Assembly: GCF_009193295.2 (NCBI RefSeq)
Contig: NZ_CP059973.1
Span: forward strand, 4,464,001 to 4,528,000
Direction: 5' to 3'
DNA length: 64,000 bases
Source of the DNA: Bacteroides luhongzhouii
GTDB lineage: Bacteria > Bacteroidota > Bacteroidia > Bacteroidales > Bacteroidaceae
The first letter of the stretch is position 1; every line of letters begins with the position of its first letter. Shown here in pieces: positions 44,471 through 54,460 of the stretch. The notes under the pieces are model-generated. The model had not been told where the DNA came from, searched no databases, and worked only from the letters and a program-made list of their open reading frames with translations. Both the position numbers and the translations under genes were made by a program.

Positions 44471-47191
44471 CTACCCTTCTATAGCTGCTTGCGCCGCCGC
44501 CAGTCTGGCAATCGGTACTCTAAATGGAGAACAACTAACGTAGTTCAAACCTACCCGGTGACAGAACTTCACTGAAGAAGGCTCACCACCATGTTCACCA
44601 CAGATACCACATTTCAAGTCCGGACGGATAGCACGGCCTTTTTCTGTAGCCATACGTACCAGCTGTCCCACACCATTCTGGTCGAGAACCTGGAACGGAT
44701 CTACTTTCAAAATCTTCTTTTCCAAATAAACAGGAAGGAAAGAAGCTATATCATCACGAGAATAACCGAAGGTCATCTGCGTCAAGTCATTTGTACCGAA
44801 TGAGAAGAACTCGGCAGAAGAAGCAATACGGTCGGCAGTCAAAGCAGCACGCGGGATTTCGATCATTGTACCTACTTTGAAGTCAATATTATCTCCCACT
44901 TCCTCAAACAATTTCTTAGCTTCCGAACGAATCACATTTTCCTGTTCCTTGAATTCATACAAGATACCAGTCAACGGAACCATGATTTCCGGATGAGTTT
45001 CCACTCCTTCTTTCTTTAGTTCCAATGCAGCACCCAAAATAGCACGCGTCTGCATTTGAGTAATTTCAGGATAAGTATTTCCTAAACGGCAACCACGGTG
45101 ACCTAACATCGGATTATGTTCACACAGTGATTCTACACGTTGCTGGATATATTGCAGGCTTACACCCATCGTATCCGCCATTTCCTGCTGTCCCTTCAAA
45201 TCATGAGGAACGAACTCATGCAAAGGAGGATCGAGCAAACGAACGGTTACCGGGCAACCAGCCATTGCTTTAAAGATACCCTTGAAGTCTTCTTGTTGAT
45301 ATGGAAGAATCTTAGCCAATGCTTTCCGACGTCCTTCTGCATTTTCCGCCAGGATCATTTCACGCATTGCTTTGATCTTTTCGCCTTCGAAGAACATATG
45401 TTCTGTACGGCAGAGGCCGATACCTACCGCACCGAAGTTACGTGCAACTTCCGCATCATGAGGAGTGTCCGCATTGGTACGTACCTGCAAACGAGTATAT
45501 TTATCAGCCAGTGTCATCAATTCGGCAAAATCACCGGAAAGCTCCGCAGCTTTCGTTTCTACCTTACCATTATATACTACACCGGTACTTCCGTTCAGAG
45601 AGATATAGTCACCTTCTTTCAGCAACACACCGTCAATCTCCACCGTACGGTTTTTATAATCAATGTTCAATGCACCCGCACCCGACACACAGCATTTACC
45701 CATACCACGAGCCACAACAGCCGCGTGAGAAGTCATACCGCCACGAGCCGTAAGAATACCTTCGGCAACTGCCATACCGGCCAAGTCTTCCGGAGAAGTT
45801 TCGATACGAACCATCACCACACGTTTACCGGCAGCATGCCATTCGGCAGCGTCATCAGCGAAGAATACAATCTGACCGGTTGCAGCACCCGGAGAAGCCG
45901 GAAGACCACGGGTCAACACTTTAGCTTTCTTCAAAGCATCCTTATCGAATACAGGGTGAAGCAGTTCATCGAGTTTATTCGGTTCTACGCGCATCAAAGC
46001 AGTCTTTTCGTCAATCATGCCCTGACGGAGCAAATCCATAGCAATCTTCACCATGGCAGCACCTGTACGCTTACCGTTACGTGTCTGGAGGAACCAGAGT
46101 TTACCTTCCTGTACGGTGAACTCCATGTCCTGCATATCCTTATAGTGATTTTCCAGTTTAGTCTGGAGAGCATCCAGTTCTTTATAGATTTCCGGCATTG
46201 CTTCTTCCATTGAAGGGAATTTCGCTGCACGAACATCTTCGGTAACGCCAGCCAATACAGCCCAACGTTGAGAACCGATCTTAGTGATCTGTTGCGGAGT
46301 ACGGATACCGGCCACTACGTCTTCACCTTGTGCGTTAATCAAGTATTCACCGTTGAAAAGGTCTTCACCTGTACCGGCATCCCGTGAGAAACAAACACCT
46401 GTAGCCGAGGTTTCTCCCATATTACCGAACACCATAGCCTGTACATTGACAGCTGTACCCCATTCATCAGGTATACTTTCCATCTTACGGTAAAGGATAG
46501 CGCGTTCATTCATCCATGAATCAAATACAGCACAGATAGCTCCCCAAAGTTGTTCGTATGCACCAGTCGGGAAATCTTTTCCGGTCTGTTCCTTTACGGC
46601 AGCTTTAAATTTCTTTACGAGTTCCTGCAAGTCTTCCACTTTCAACTCGTTATCCAGTTCTACCCCTTTCGCTTTCTTCACCTCTTCGATAATTGCTTCG
46701 AACGGGTCGATATCATCTTTATTGGTAGGTTTCATGCCCAACACAACATCACCGTACATCTGTACGAAACGACGGTAAGAGTCCCATGCAAAACGTGCAT
46801 TCCCCGTCTTGCGGATAATACCTTCCACCACTTCATCATTCAATCCGAGATTCAGGATCGTATCCATCATACCCGGCATAGATGCGCGTGCACCGGAACG
46901 TACAGACACCAACAAAGGATTTTCAACGTCACCGAATTTAGATTTCATCAACGCTTCCACATGAGTGATCGCTTTTACAACTTCATCTTTCAGCAACTCA
47001 ACCACTTTATCACGTCCTAACGTATTGTATTCCGTACAAACATCTGTAGTTATTGTGAATCCGGGAGGGACAGGAATTCCGATTAAATTCATTTCAGCAA
47101 GGTTGGCTCCCTTACCACCGAGCAAATTCTTCATGTCAGCCTTTCCTTCTGCCTGACCATTACCAAAGGTATAAACTCTTTTTTTATCCAT
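44471..47191 (-). CDS. ppdK: Pyruvate, phosphate dikinase
   Basis: Interconverts pyruvate and phosphoenolpyruvate using ATP/AMP and phosphate; in Bacteroides it serves PEP supply during fermentation. Full length at 906 residues: N-terminal ATP-grasp domain (NLLGGKGANLAEM; RSGARASMPGMMDTILNLGL), the central phosphohistidine domain (ILTARGGMTSHAAVVARG) and the C-terminal PEP-binding barrel (GLCRTEHMFF; VGTMIEIPRAAL; FFSFGTNDLTQMTFGYSRDD; CGICGEHGG). A -7 box TAGATTTG lies 42-49 bp upstream. No regulatory-protein gene (PDRP) adjacent. Confidence 0.97.
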   Translation of the reverse strand: MDKKRVYTFGNGQAEGKADMKNLLGGKGANLAEMNLIGIPVPPGFTITTDVCTEYNTLGRDKVVELLKDEVVKAITHVEALMKSKFGDVENPLLVSVRSGARASMPGMMDTILNLGLNDEVVEGIIRKTGNARFAWDSYRRFVQMYGDVVLGMKPTNKDDIDPFEAIIEEVKKAKGVELDNELKVEDLQELVKKFKAAVKEQTGKDFPTGAYEQLWGAICAVFDSWMNERAILYRKMESIPDEWGTAVNVQAMVFGNMGETSATGVCFSRDAGTGEDLFNGEYLINAQGEDVVAGIRTPQQITKIGSQRWAVLAGVTEDVRAAKFPSMEEAMPEIYKELDALQTKLENHYKDMQDMEFTVQEGKLWFLQTRNGKRTGAAMVKIAMDLLRQGMIDEKTALMRVEPNKLDELLHPVFDKDALKKAKVLTRGLPASPGAATGQIVFFADDAAEWHAAGKRVVMVRIETSPEDLAGMAVAEGILTARGGMTSHAAVVARGMGKCCVSGAGALNIDYKNRTVEIDGVLLKEGDYISLNGSTGVVYNGKVETKAAELSGDFAELMTLADKYTRLQVRTNADTPHDAEVARNFGAVGIGLCRTEHMFFEGEKIKAMREMILAENAEGRRKALAKILPYQQEDFKGIFKAMAGCPVTVRLLDPPLHEFVPHDLKGQQEMADTMGVSLQYIQQRVESLCEHNPMLGHRGCRLGNTYPEITQMQTRAILGAALELKKEGVETHPEIMVPLTGILYEFKEQENVIRSEAKKLFEEVGDNIDFKVGTMIEIPRAALTADRIASSAEFFSFGTNDLTQMTFGYSRDDIASFLPVYLEKKILKVDPFQVLDQNGVGQLVRMATEKGRAIRPDLKCGICGEHGGEPSSVKFCHRVGLNYVSCSPFRVPIARLAAAQAAIEG

Positions 47192-47232
47192 AATATTGTG
47201 TTTAAAGTTACATTATGACTTTTTTCTGTTCG

Positions 47233-47240
47233 CAAATCTA
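47233..47240 (-). promoter_or_regulatory. -7 box (TAGATTTG) of ppdK
   Basis: Minus-strand TAGATTTG matches TAnnTTTG, about 42 bp before the start codon; the -33 region is T-rich but lacks a perfect TTTG. Confidence 0.55.
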
Positions 47241-47355
47241 AGGATATTTCGCAAACTTGAAAACTTTTTGCGAGAAAACTTTCTATCAAAATGCAATTTC
47301 GACATTACAATCCGGAATATTTCTGTATACCCGAATTTTTTCCAAAAAAAATACC

Positions 47356-47363
47356 TACTTTTG
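47356..47363 (+). promoter_or_regulatory. -7 box (TACTTTTG) of the rlmD-type gene
   Basis: Matches TAnnTTTG; it lies 28 bp before the GTG start of the methyltransferase gene. The -33 region is TTTTTT rather than TTTG. Confidence 0.55.
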
Positions 47364-47390
47364 CAAAGTAATTATTAGACTGGTGTAAAA

Positions 47391-48809
47391 GTGGCAAGAA
47401 AGAAAAAAGAGCTTCCCTTATTGGAGAAGATAACAATCATGGATGTGGCTGCCGAAGGAAAAGCCATCGCAAAAGTAAACGACCTGGTGATTTTTGTTCC
47501 CTATGTAGTGCCGGGTGATGTCGTAGACCTGCAAATCAAGCGTAAAAAGAATAAATATGCCGAAGCTGAAGCGGTGAAGTTTCACGAGCTGTCGCCCAAT
47601 CGTGCTGTTCCTTTCTGCCAACATTATGGCGTATGCGGTGGCTGCAAGTGGCAAGTGCTCCCCTATTCAGAGCAGATCAGATATAAGCAAAAACAAGTGG
47701 AAGATAATTTGAGACGTATCGGAAAGATCGAACTTCCCGAGATTTCTCCGATTCTCGGTTCTGCCAAAACGGAGTTCTACAGAAACAAACTGGAGTTCAC
47801 CTTCTCAAACAAACGCTGGTTGACAAACGAAGAAGTTCGTCAGGACGTGAAATATGACCAGATGAATGCGGTAGGTTTCCACATTCCGGGAGCGTTCGAC
47901 AAAGTGCTGGCTATTGAGAAATGTTGGTTGCAGGATGATATATCCAACCGAATCCGGAACGCAATACGTGACTACGCTTACGAACACGATTACTCTTTTA
48001 TCAATCTGCGTACACAGGAAGGCATGCTGCGGAATATGATTGTACGCACCTCCTCCACAGGAGAGCTGATGGTGATTGTTATTTGTAAGATTACGGAGGA
48101 TCACGAAATGGAACTGTTCAAGCAGTTACTCCAATTCATAGCGGACTCTTTCCCCGAAATCACTTCTCTTCTATACATTATTAATAATAAGTGCAACGAT
48201 ACCATCAACGATTTGGATGTGTACGTCTTTAAAGGGAAAGATCACATCTTTGAAGAAATGGAAGGACTACGTTTCAAGGTCGGCCCGAAATCATTCTATC
48301 AGACTAACTCGGAACAGGCTTATAATTTATATAAAATAGCCCGTGAATTTGCCGGATTAACAGGGAACGAACTGGTATATGACCTCTATACAGGAACAGG
48401 AACAATTGCCAACTTCGTTTCACGCCAAGCCCGTCAGGTGATTGGTATCGAATACGTACCGGAAGCTATTGAAGACGCAAAGGTGAATGCAGAAATCAAT
48501 AATATCAAGAATGCAATTTTTTATGCCGGTGACATGAAAGATATCCTGACACAGGATTTCATCAATCAGCATGGACGCCCCGACGTAATCATCACAGACC
48601 CTCCCCGTGCCGGTATGCACCAGGATGTGGTGGACGTCATTTTGTTTGCTGAACCGAAACGGATTGTATATGTAAGCTGTAATCCTGCTACTCAAGCGCG
48701 GGATCTGCAATTACTTGATGAGAAGTATAAGGTGAAGGCTGTTCAACCGGTAGATATGTTCCCTCACACTCACCACGTAGAAAATGTGGTATTGCTGGAA
48801 CTTCGATAA
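47391..48809 (+). CDS. rlmD: 23S rRNA (uracil-5-)-methyltransferase, RlmD/RumA type
   Basis: SAM-dependent RNA m5U methyltransferase. The 472-residue protein begins with GTG (MARKKKELPLLEKITI) and has an N-terminal TRAM-like barrel, a 4Fe-4S cysteine cluster (CQHYGVCGGCKWQ), the SAM-binding loop YDLYTGTGTIANFVS, DPPRAGMH and the catalytic cysteine in SCNPATQARDL. Whether it modifies 23S or tRNA cannot be decided by eye. It is followed by the pseudouridine synthase gene, 36 bp on, another RNA-modification enzyme. Confidence 0.93.
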   Translation: MARKKKELPLLEKITIMDVAAEGKAIAKVNDLVIFVPYVVPGDVVDLQIKRKKNKYAEAEAVKFHELSPNRAVPFCQHYGVCGGCKWQVLPYSEQIRYKQKQVEDNLRRIGKIELPEISPILGSAKTEFYRNKLEFTFSNKRWLTNEEVRQDVKYDQMNAVGFHIPGAFDKVLAIEKCWLQDDISNRIRNAIRDYAYEHDYSFINLRTQEGMLRNMIVRTSSTGELMVIVICKITEDHEMELFKQLLQFIADSFPEITSLLYIINNKCNDTINDLDVYVFKGKDHIFEEMEGLRFKVGPKSFYQTNSEQAYNLYKIAREFAGLTGNELVYDLYTGTGTIANFVSRQARQVIGIEYVPEAIEDAKVNAEINNIKNAIFYAGDMKDILTQDFINQHGRPDVIITDPPRAGMHQDVVDVILFAEPKRIVYVSCNPATQARDLQLLDEKYKVKAVQPVDMFPHTHHVENVVLLELR

Positions 48810-48845
48810 TCTGTGGTGAAAATAGAATCTCAAAAGAAAAAAGAA

Positions 48846-49766
48846 ATGAAAAAAAGACCGAGAAAAACTCCTGCTGAAAAAGCACGTGCTCAATATACCA
48901 ATTATGCAGTCAAAGAACCCATGGAATTAATGGAGTTCCTGGCTGCCAAGATGCCGGATGCAAGCCGTACGAAATTAAAAACATTATTAAGTAAGCGAGT
49001 GGTATTTGTTGATAATGTGATAACCACACAATTCAACTTTCCCCTTGAACCGGGCATGAAAGTGCAAATCAGCAAGCAAAAGGGAAAGAAAGAATTTAAT
49101 AACAGATTACTGAAAATTGTATATGAAGACGCCTATATCATTGTTGTCGAAAAGATGCAAGGACTTCTATCCGTCAACACGGAGCGTCAGAAAGAGCGCA
49201 CTGCCTACACGATACTGAATGAATATGTGCAACGCTCCGGACGTCAATTCCGTGTGTTTATCGTTCACCGCTTAGATAGAGATACTTCCGGTCTGATGAT
49301 GTTTGCCAAAGATGCAAAAACGCAGCAGGTTCTACGTGACAACTGGCACGATATAGTGACCGACCGTCGGTATGTGGCTGTGGTGGAAGGAAGTATGGAA
49401 AAAGATTATGATACAGTCGTTTCCTGGTTGACTGATAAAACGCTTTACGTAAGTTCCAGTGAATATGATGACGGTGGATCAAAATCTATTACCCACTATA
49501 AGACAATCAAACGCGCTAACGGATATTCTCTGTTGGAACTCGATTTGGAAACTGGCCGAAAGAATCAGATTCGTGTACATATGCAGGATTTAGGCCATCC
49601 TATTATCGGCGACGGAAGATATGGAAGAGAGGATTCTCCCAATCCTATCGGACGCTTGGCACTCCATGCTTTCAAACTTTGTTTTTATCATCCGGTAACG
49701 GGAGATTTGATGGAGTTCGAGACGCCTTACCCGGCGGAATTTAAGAAGTTGTTTTTGAAAAGATAA
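48846..49766 (+). CDS. RluA-family 23S rRNA pseudouridine synthase
   Basis: Isomerises uridine to pseudouridine in RNA. I take ATG 48846, giving about 306 residues; an upstream in-frame GTG at 48813 adds a basic 11-residue tail of uncertain reality. An S4-like N-terminal segment (SRTKLKTLLSKRVVFVDN) precedes the catalytic motif VHRLDRDTSGLMMFAKD with the essential aspartate, and the C-terminal RKNQIRVHM loop. Likely co-transcribed with the methyltransferase gene. Confidence 0.93.
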   Translation: MKKRPRKTPAEKARAQYTNYAVKEPMELMEFLAAKMPDASRTKLKTLLSKRVVFVDNVITTQFNFPLEPGMKVQISKQKGKKEFNNRLLKIVYEDAYIIVVEKMQGLLSVNTERQKERTAYTILNEYVQRSGRQFRVFIVHRLDRDTSGLMMFAKDAKTQQVLRDNWHDIVTDRRYVAVVEGSMEKDYDTVVSWLTDKTLYVSSSEYDDGGSKSITHYKTIKRANGYSLLELDLETGRKNQIRVHMQDLGHPIIGDGRYGREDSPNPIGRLALHAFKLCFYHPVTGDLMEFETPYPAEFKKLFLKR

Positions 49767-49778
49767 ATTCCTACATTC

Positions 49779-49820
49779 AAAAATAAAGCCAGAATCAACC
49801 ATGACTCTGGCTTTATTTTT
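49779..49820. terminator. Bidirectional terminator after the pseudouridine synthase gene
   Basis: AAAAATAAAGCCAGA (49779-49793), 12-base loop, TCTGGCTTTATTTTT (49806-49820): a perfect 15-bp stem with A/T tracts on both sides. Confidence 0.9.
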
Positions 49821-49836
49821 AATCTTTATCACTATT

Positions 49837-50250
49837 TTATTGACGACGCATATAGAATGGCTGTCCATTTATTCTATCCCTAAAATCCCGCCAATTATTA
49901 TACCATGTTCCACTAAAGGTTCTATCGGTAGCTTCCGCACCCCAAATATAGGCATAAGTGTCATCACCATAAAAATACAATTCCATTGAATTATATCCTT
50001 CATCAATCCATCTCCACTCAAAAACCAAGTAATTCGGATCACCGGCAGAACCAATTGTGCCTTGATTTCTTGCGTTAAATGTCATAAGCGTACCTCTTCC
50101 CCAAGTATATGCCCCGAAATCAATTTCTTCATTCGTATACCACTCACCAGGCAGATTAAATTCTGTCTCGTCTTCACTTTCGCACGAAGTAAAGCCAACC
50201 AATAAAGTCAGCATCATCAAGATACCCGCATATCTCTTTATCATTTCCAT
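49837..50250 (-). CDS. Small lipoprotein of unknown function
   Basis: A 137-residue lipoprotein (start MEMIKRY or, with ATG 50244, MIKRYAGILMM); lipobox GFTSC, Cys at about residue 23. The body is beta-rich with many aromatic residues (FGAYTWGRGTLMTFNAR; YLVFEWRWIDEGYNSMELYF), consistent with a small lipocalin-like or beta-sandwich fold. I do not recognise the family. Divergently transcribed from the radical SAM gene, 111 bp apart. Confidence 0.8.
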   Translation of the reverse strand: MEMIKRYAGILMMLTLLVGFTSCESEDETEFNLPGEWYTNEEIDFGAYTWGRGTLMTFNARNQGTIGSAGDPNYLVFEWRWIDEGYNSMELYFYGDDTYAYIWGAEATDRTFSGTWYNNWRDFRDRINGQPFYMRRQ

Positions 50251-50329
50251 AATTCTCTAGTTTATTGCGTTTATTAATACAAAATTAGCGTTTTTTATTT
50301 ACTATACATCACAAGCCGCAAGTTTTTTG

Positions 50330-50337
50330 TACCTTTG
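50330..50337 (+). promoter_or_regulatory. -7 box (TACCTTTG) of the radical SAM gene
   Basis: A clear TAnnTTTG match 24 bp before the start codon; no TTTG at the proper -33 spacing. Confidence 0.55.
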
Positions 50338-50361
50338 CGAAGATAATATTAAAATTTCCGC

Positions 50362-52002
50362 ATGAAACTTCTTTGGCTCGATTTAAATAGTTCGTACGCT
50401 CATTCTTCATTGGCATTACCTGCCTTACATGCCCAAATAGCAAATAATACAGACATTGAATGGTGTACGGTTTCCGCCACGATCAATGAAAACACCGGCA
50501 GTGTCGTCAATCAAATCTACCGCCATCAACCGAATATCATTGCAGCTACCAATTGGCTATTCAATCATGAACAACTCCTGCACATTGTTTCACGTGCAAA
50601 AGCATTATTACCTCACTGCTGTGTTATACTCGGAGGTCCCGAATTTTTAGGAGATAATGAAGCTTTCTTATATAAGAACAAATTTGTAAGCGGAGTGTTT
50701 CGCGGAGAAGGCGAAGAAGTATTTCCATTATGGTTAAAAGTGTGGAATCAGCCAAGAAAGGGATGGAAATCAATCACAGGACTCTGTTATCTGAATGAAT
50801 CGGGAGAATATCAGGACAACGGGCTCGCCCGCGTCATGAACTTTTCAGAATTGGTTCCTCCTGAAAAAAGCCGTTTCTTCAATTGGAGCAAACCATTTGT
50901 GCAGTTAGAAACTACCCGGGGATGTTTTAACACCTGTGCTTTTTGTGTCAGTGGAGGTGAAAAGCCGGTTCGTACCCTATCTCTCGAAGCAATCAAAGAA
51001 CGTCTCGACGTGATACACGAACACGGAATCAAAAACGTGCGAGTACTGGACCGTACTTTCAATTACAATAATAAACGGGCAAAAGACCTACTAAATTTAT
51101 TCTGCGAATACCCGGATATTTGTTTCCATCTGGAAATTCATCCGGCACTACTTTCTGACGAATTAAAACAGGAATTAGCCACTCTGCCTAAAGGTCTGCT
51201 ACATCTGGAAGCCGGTATTCAAAGTCTTCGGGAAAACGTGCTTGAACAAAGCCGGAGAATAGGAAAACTATCCGATGCCCTGGCCGGACTCCACTATCTA
51301 TGTTCACTTGAAAACATGGAAACTCATGCCGACTTGATAGCTGGACTTCCACTCTACCATCTTTCAGAAATATTCGACGATGTCCGTACTTTAGCAGAGT
51401 ATGGCGCAGGAGAAATCCAACTGGAATCCCTGAAATTACTTCCGGGCACCGAAATGCGAAGAAGAGCGGACGAGTTAGGTATACAGTATTCTCCACTTCC
51501 TCCATACGAAGTACTCCAGACTCGTGAAATCACGGTAGATGAGTTACAAACAGCACATTATCTGTCCCGCCTGTTAGACGGTTTCTATAACACTCCCACT
51601 TGGCGAAACATCACACGTATACTAATTTTGGAGAACCCACATTTCATACATGACCTACTCAACCATTTGGTCCGGACAGATGTCATCGACACTCCTCTTA
51701 GCCTGGAAAGGAGAGGATTAATCCTCTATGATTTCTGCAAGAATCATTATCCCGACTACCTGACACAAGTCAGTATTGCATGGATAGAAGCAGGTATGTC
51801 ATTAAAAAAAGCTCCGGCAGAAAAAGTAAGAACCAAAAGACAATTACCTCCTGCAAGTTGGGAAGTAGTATACGGTGCATACCGCGAAAATCTACGACTA
51901 TGTTTCCTCCCTGTCGATGAAGAAGGGCATGGCTACTGGTTTGGCTTTGAATCGGAAATTCAGAAGATACAACCGGTTTTCAAAGCTAAAAAATTATCAT
52001 AA
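50362..52002 (+). CDS. B12-binding domain radical SAM protein (DUF4080-type)
   Basis: A 546-residue protein with an N-terminal cobalamin-binding-like Rossmann domain (LLWLDLNSSYAHSSLALPAL; VILGGPEFLGD), the radical SAM motif C-x3-C-x2-C (GCFNTCAFCVSGGEKP) near residue 190, and a long C-terminal DUF4080-like domain ending in KAKKLS. These proteins are widespread in Bacteroidales; the reaction is unknown, probably methylation or a related radical step. Monocistronic by appearance. Confidence 0.9.
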   Translation: MKLLWLDLNSSYAHSSLALPALHAQIANNTDIEWCTVSATINENTGSVVNQIYRHQPNIIAATNWLFNHEQLLHIVSRAKALLPHCCVILGGPEFLGDNEAFLYKNKFVSGVFRGEGEEVFPLWLKVWNQPRKGWKSITGLCYLNESGEYQDNGLARVMNFSELVPPEKSRFFNWSKPFVQLETTRGCFNTCAFCVSGGEKPVRTLSLEAIKERLDVIHEHGIKNVRVLDRTFNYNNKRAKDLLNLFCEYPDICFHLEIHPALLSDELKQELATLPKGLLHLEAGIQSLRENVLEQSRRIGKLSDALAGLHYLCSLENMETHADLIAGLPLYHLSEIFDDVRTLAEYGAGEIQLESLKLLPGTEMRRRADELGIQYSPLPPYEVLQTREITVDELQTAHYLSRLLDGFYNTPTWRNITRILILENPHFIHDLLNHLVRTDVIDTPLSLERRGLILYDFCKNHYPDYLTQVSIAWIEAGMSLKKAPAEKVRTKRQLPPASWEVVYGAYRENLRLCFLPVDEEGHGYWFGFESEIQKIQPVFKAKKLS

Positions 52003-52177
52003 ACAAAAGAGAAGTATTCCCATATTATGTGAAATATGCAATACCAATATAACGCTATACGAAAAAGATGGGAATGGATACCTCAAGTCAGCGTTTCATA
52101 CGAATGGTAAATCCTATTGATAATTGAGGATCGAAAAGTTTTAGAAAGCAAGAAAGCATATTTTCCATTTATTCTCG

Positions 52178-52185
52178 TACCTTTG
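52178..52185 (+). promoter_or_regulatory. -7 box (TACCTTTG) of the map-rmuC pair
   Basis: Perfect TAnnTTTG match, 26 bp before the map start codon; -33 not evident. Confidence 0.55.
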
Positions 52186-52210
52186 TCATACGATTAAATA
52201 TGCTATCATA

Positions 52211-53065
52211 ATGAAGAACTTTATCAAGGGATTCCGGTTTACCCCCTCTAATTATCCGGCAGAAGTAGAAGCAAAAATACAGAAATACAGAAAACAAGGT
52301 TATAAACTTCCTCCCCGTAAAGTACTCCGTACTCCCGAACAACTGGAAGGTATTCGGGAAAGTGCAAAAATCAATACGGCACTGCTGGATTACATTTCAG
52401 AAAATATCCGGGAAGGGATGTCCACTGAAGAGATTGATGTATTGGTATATGATTTCACCACCAGCCACGGCGCTATCCCTGCCCCACTCAACTACGAAGG
52501 ATTTCCCAAAAGCGTTTGCACAAGCATCAACGAAGTTGTGTGCCATGGAATACCTAATAAAAATGAGATTCTAAAAAGCGGAGACATTATCAATGTGGAC
52601 GTTTCTACCATTTATAAAGGATATTTCTCCGATGCATCCCGTATGTTTATGATTGGCGATGTCAATCCTGACATGCAAAGATTAGTACAAGTCACCAAAG
52701 AGTGTATGGAAATAGGTATTGCCGCCGCACAACCCTGGAAACAACTGGGTGATATAGGTGCGGCCATCCAGGAACATGCAGAAAAGAACGGGTTCAGCGT
52801 AGTTCGTGATCTCTGCGGACATGGTGTAGGCATGCAATTCCATGAAGAACCGGACGTAGAGCATTTCGGCCGACGGGGTACGGGCATGATGATCGTACCG
52901 GGAATGACCTTTACCATCGAACCCATGATTAACATGGGAACCTACGAAGTCTTTGTAGATGATGCCGACGGATGGACTGTCTGCACCGACGACGGACTGC
53001 CTTCCGCCCAATGGGAAAACATGATTCTGATTACTGAAACCGGAAACGAAATTCTGACGTATTAA
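52211..53065 (+). CDS. map: Methionine aminopeptidase, type I
   Basis: Removes N-terminal methionine. At 284 residues it has an N-terminal extension of about 40 residues (MKNFIKGFRFTPSNYPAEV) before the catalytic fold. The metal ligands are in place: Asp pair in INVDVSTIYKGYFSDASRMF, His in CGHGVG, Glu in FTIEPMIN and Glu in WENMILITE. Its stop shares bases with the rmuC start (TAATG), implying translational coupling. Confidence 0.95.
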   Translation: MKNFIKGFRFTPSNYPAEVEAKIQKYRKQGYKLPPRKVLRTPEQLEGIRESAKINTALLDYISENIREGMSTEEIDVLVYDFTTSHGAIPAPLNYEGFPKSVCTSINEVVCHGIPNKNEILKSGDIINVDVSTIYKGYFSDASRMFMIGDVNPDMQRLVQVTKECMEIGIAAAQPWKQLGDIGAAIQEHAEKNGFSVVRDLCGHGVGMQFHEEPDVEHFGRRGTGMMIVPGMTFTIEPMINMGTYEVFVDDADGWTVCTDDGLPSAQWENMILITETGNEILTY

Positions 53066-54306
53066 TGGAACTGATTCTACTTATTGTCATTGCCATATCA
53101 GTGATAGTCCTACTTGTATTATCACTAACCAAAGGCAACAATCAAGCCCAAGCAGAACAACTACAAATAGCCTTGCGTCAACAAATGCAGGAGAACCGGG
53201 AAGAACTGAACCGCAGCATCCGGGAACTCCGCATGGAAATGACGCAAACGCTGAACCAGAATATGCAGCAGCTCCAAGACGTTCTGCACAAGAATATGAT
53301 GACCAGCGGCGAATTGCAACGACAAAAATTTGACACAATGGCCCGCCAACAGGAAACATTACTGAAATCCACCGAGAAACGACTGGATGACATGCGCCTG
53401 ATGGTGGAAGAAAAGCTGCAAAAGACACTGAATGAACGCATCGGACAATCATTCGAAATCGTTCGTTCGCAACTTGAAAACGTACAGAAAGGACTGGGAG
53501 AAATGAAATCCCTGGCCCAAGATGTCGGCGGACTCAAAAAGGTATTGAGCAATGTGAAAATGAGGGGAACATTCGGTGAAGTTCAACTGGGTGCACTCTT
53601 AGAACAGATGATGAGCCCTGAACAGTATGACGCCAACGTAAAAACGAAAAAGAGCGGAACTGAGTTTGTAGAATTTGCCATTAAACTTCCGGGAAAAGAC
53701 GATGCCAACAGCACTGTCTACCTCCCTATCGACGCCAAATTTCCCAAAGACGTATACGAGCAGTATTACGATGCGTTCGAAGCAGGAGACACAGCATTGA
53801 TGGAATCGTCCGGCAAACAACTGGAGAATACGATCAAGAAGATGGCAAAAGATATCCATGAAAAATATGTAGATCCGCCTTTTACCACAGATTTTGCCAT
53901 CATGTTCTTACCGTTTGAAAGTATTTATGCAGAAGTAATTCGTCGTACAAGTCTTGTTGAAACGCTACAGAAAGAATATAAAATTGTAGTTACGGGACCG
54001 ACAACATTAGGAGCTATTCTCAATAGCCTTCAAATGGGATTCCGTACATTGGCTATCCAAAAACGTACCGGAGAAGTCTGGACCGTATTAGGAGCTGTTA
54101 AAACGGAATTCAGCAAATTCGGAGGATTACTCGAGAAAGTACAAAAAAACCTGCAAAGTGCCGGCGACCAACTCGAAGAAGTGATGGGAAAACGAACACG
54201 TGCCATCGAACGCAAACTGCGGCAAGTGGAACAGTTGCCACACGAAGAAAGCCAGAAAATTCTACCGATCGACGGAATAGAAGACGAATTTGTAGACGAA
54301 CCATAA
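53065..54306 (+). CDS. rmuC: DNA recombination protein RmuC
   Basis: Predicted membrane-anchored nuclease-fold protein linked to limiting DNA inversions at inverted repeats. The 413-residue protein starts with a membrane helix (about 2-20), a long coiled coil (about 25-150) and the RmuC nuclease-like domain (GTFGEVQLGALLEQMM; YLPIDAKFPKDVYEQY; FTTDFAIMFLPFESIYAEV). Overlaps map by one base. A terminator follows at 54313-54372. Confidence 0.94.
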   Translation: MELILLIVIAISVIVLLVLSLTKGNNQAQAEQLQIALRQQMQENREELNRSIRELRMEMTQTLNQNMQQLQDVLHKNMMTSGELQRQKFDTMARQQETLLKSTEKRLDDMRLMVEEKLQKTLNERIGQSFEIVRSQLENVQKGLGEMKSLAQDVGGLKKVLSNVKMRGTFGEVQLGALLEQMMSPEQYDANVKTKKSGTEFVEFAIKLPGKDDANSTVYLPIDAKFPKDVYEQYYDAFEAGDTALMESSGKQLENTIKKMAKDIHEKYVDPPFTTDFAIMFLPFESIYAEVIRRTSLVETLQKEYKIVVTGPTTLGAILNSLQMGFRTLAIQKRTGEVWTVLGAVKTEFSKFGGLLEKVQKNLQSAGDQLEEVMGKRTRAIERKLRQVEQLPHEESQKILPIDGIEDEFVDEP

Positions 54307-54312
54307 ATCAGT

Positions 54313-54372
54313 ATCCCCCCTTCATCACACTCTTCCCCTATAAAGGAACCAAGTAAAATGAAGGGGGATTTT
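54313..54372 (+). terminator. Terminator of rmuC
   Basis: ATCCCCCCTTCAT (54313-54325) pairs with ATGAAGGGGGAT (54358-54369), followed by TTTTG. The loop is long (32 bases), so efficiency is uncertain. Confidence 0.7.
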
Positions 54373-54460
54373 GTATACCTTATAATCTAAATATATCGTC
54401 ATTATTAGTTTATATAATAATGTAAGACTATTTTGCAGGGGTACACTTACACCCATTATC

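Noticed and set aside
45140..46213. A 357-codon frame antisense to ppdK
   Set aside because: Lies wholly within the conserved PEP/His domains of ppdK on the other strand; no RBS, promoter or domain.
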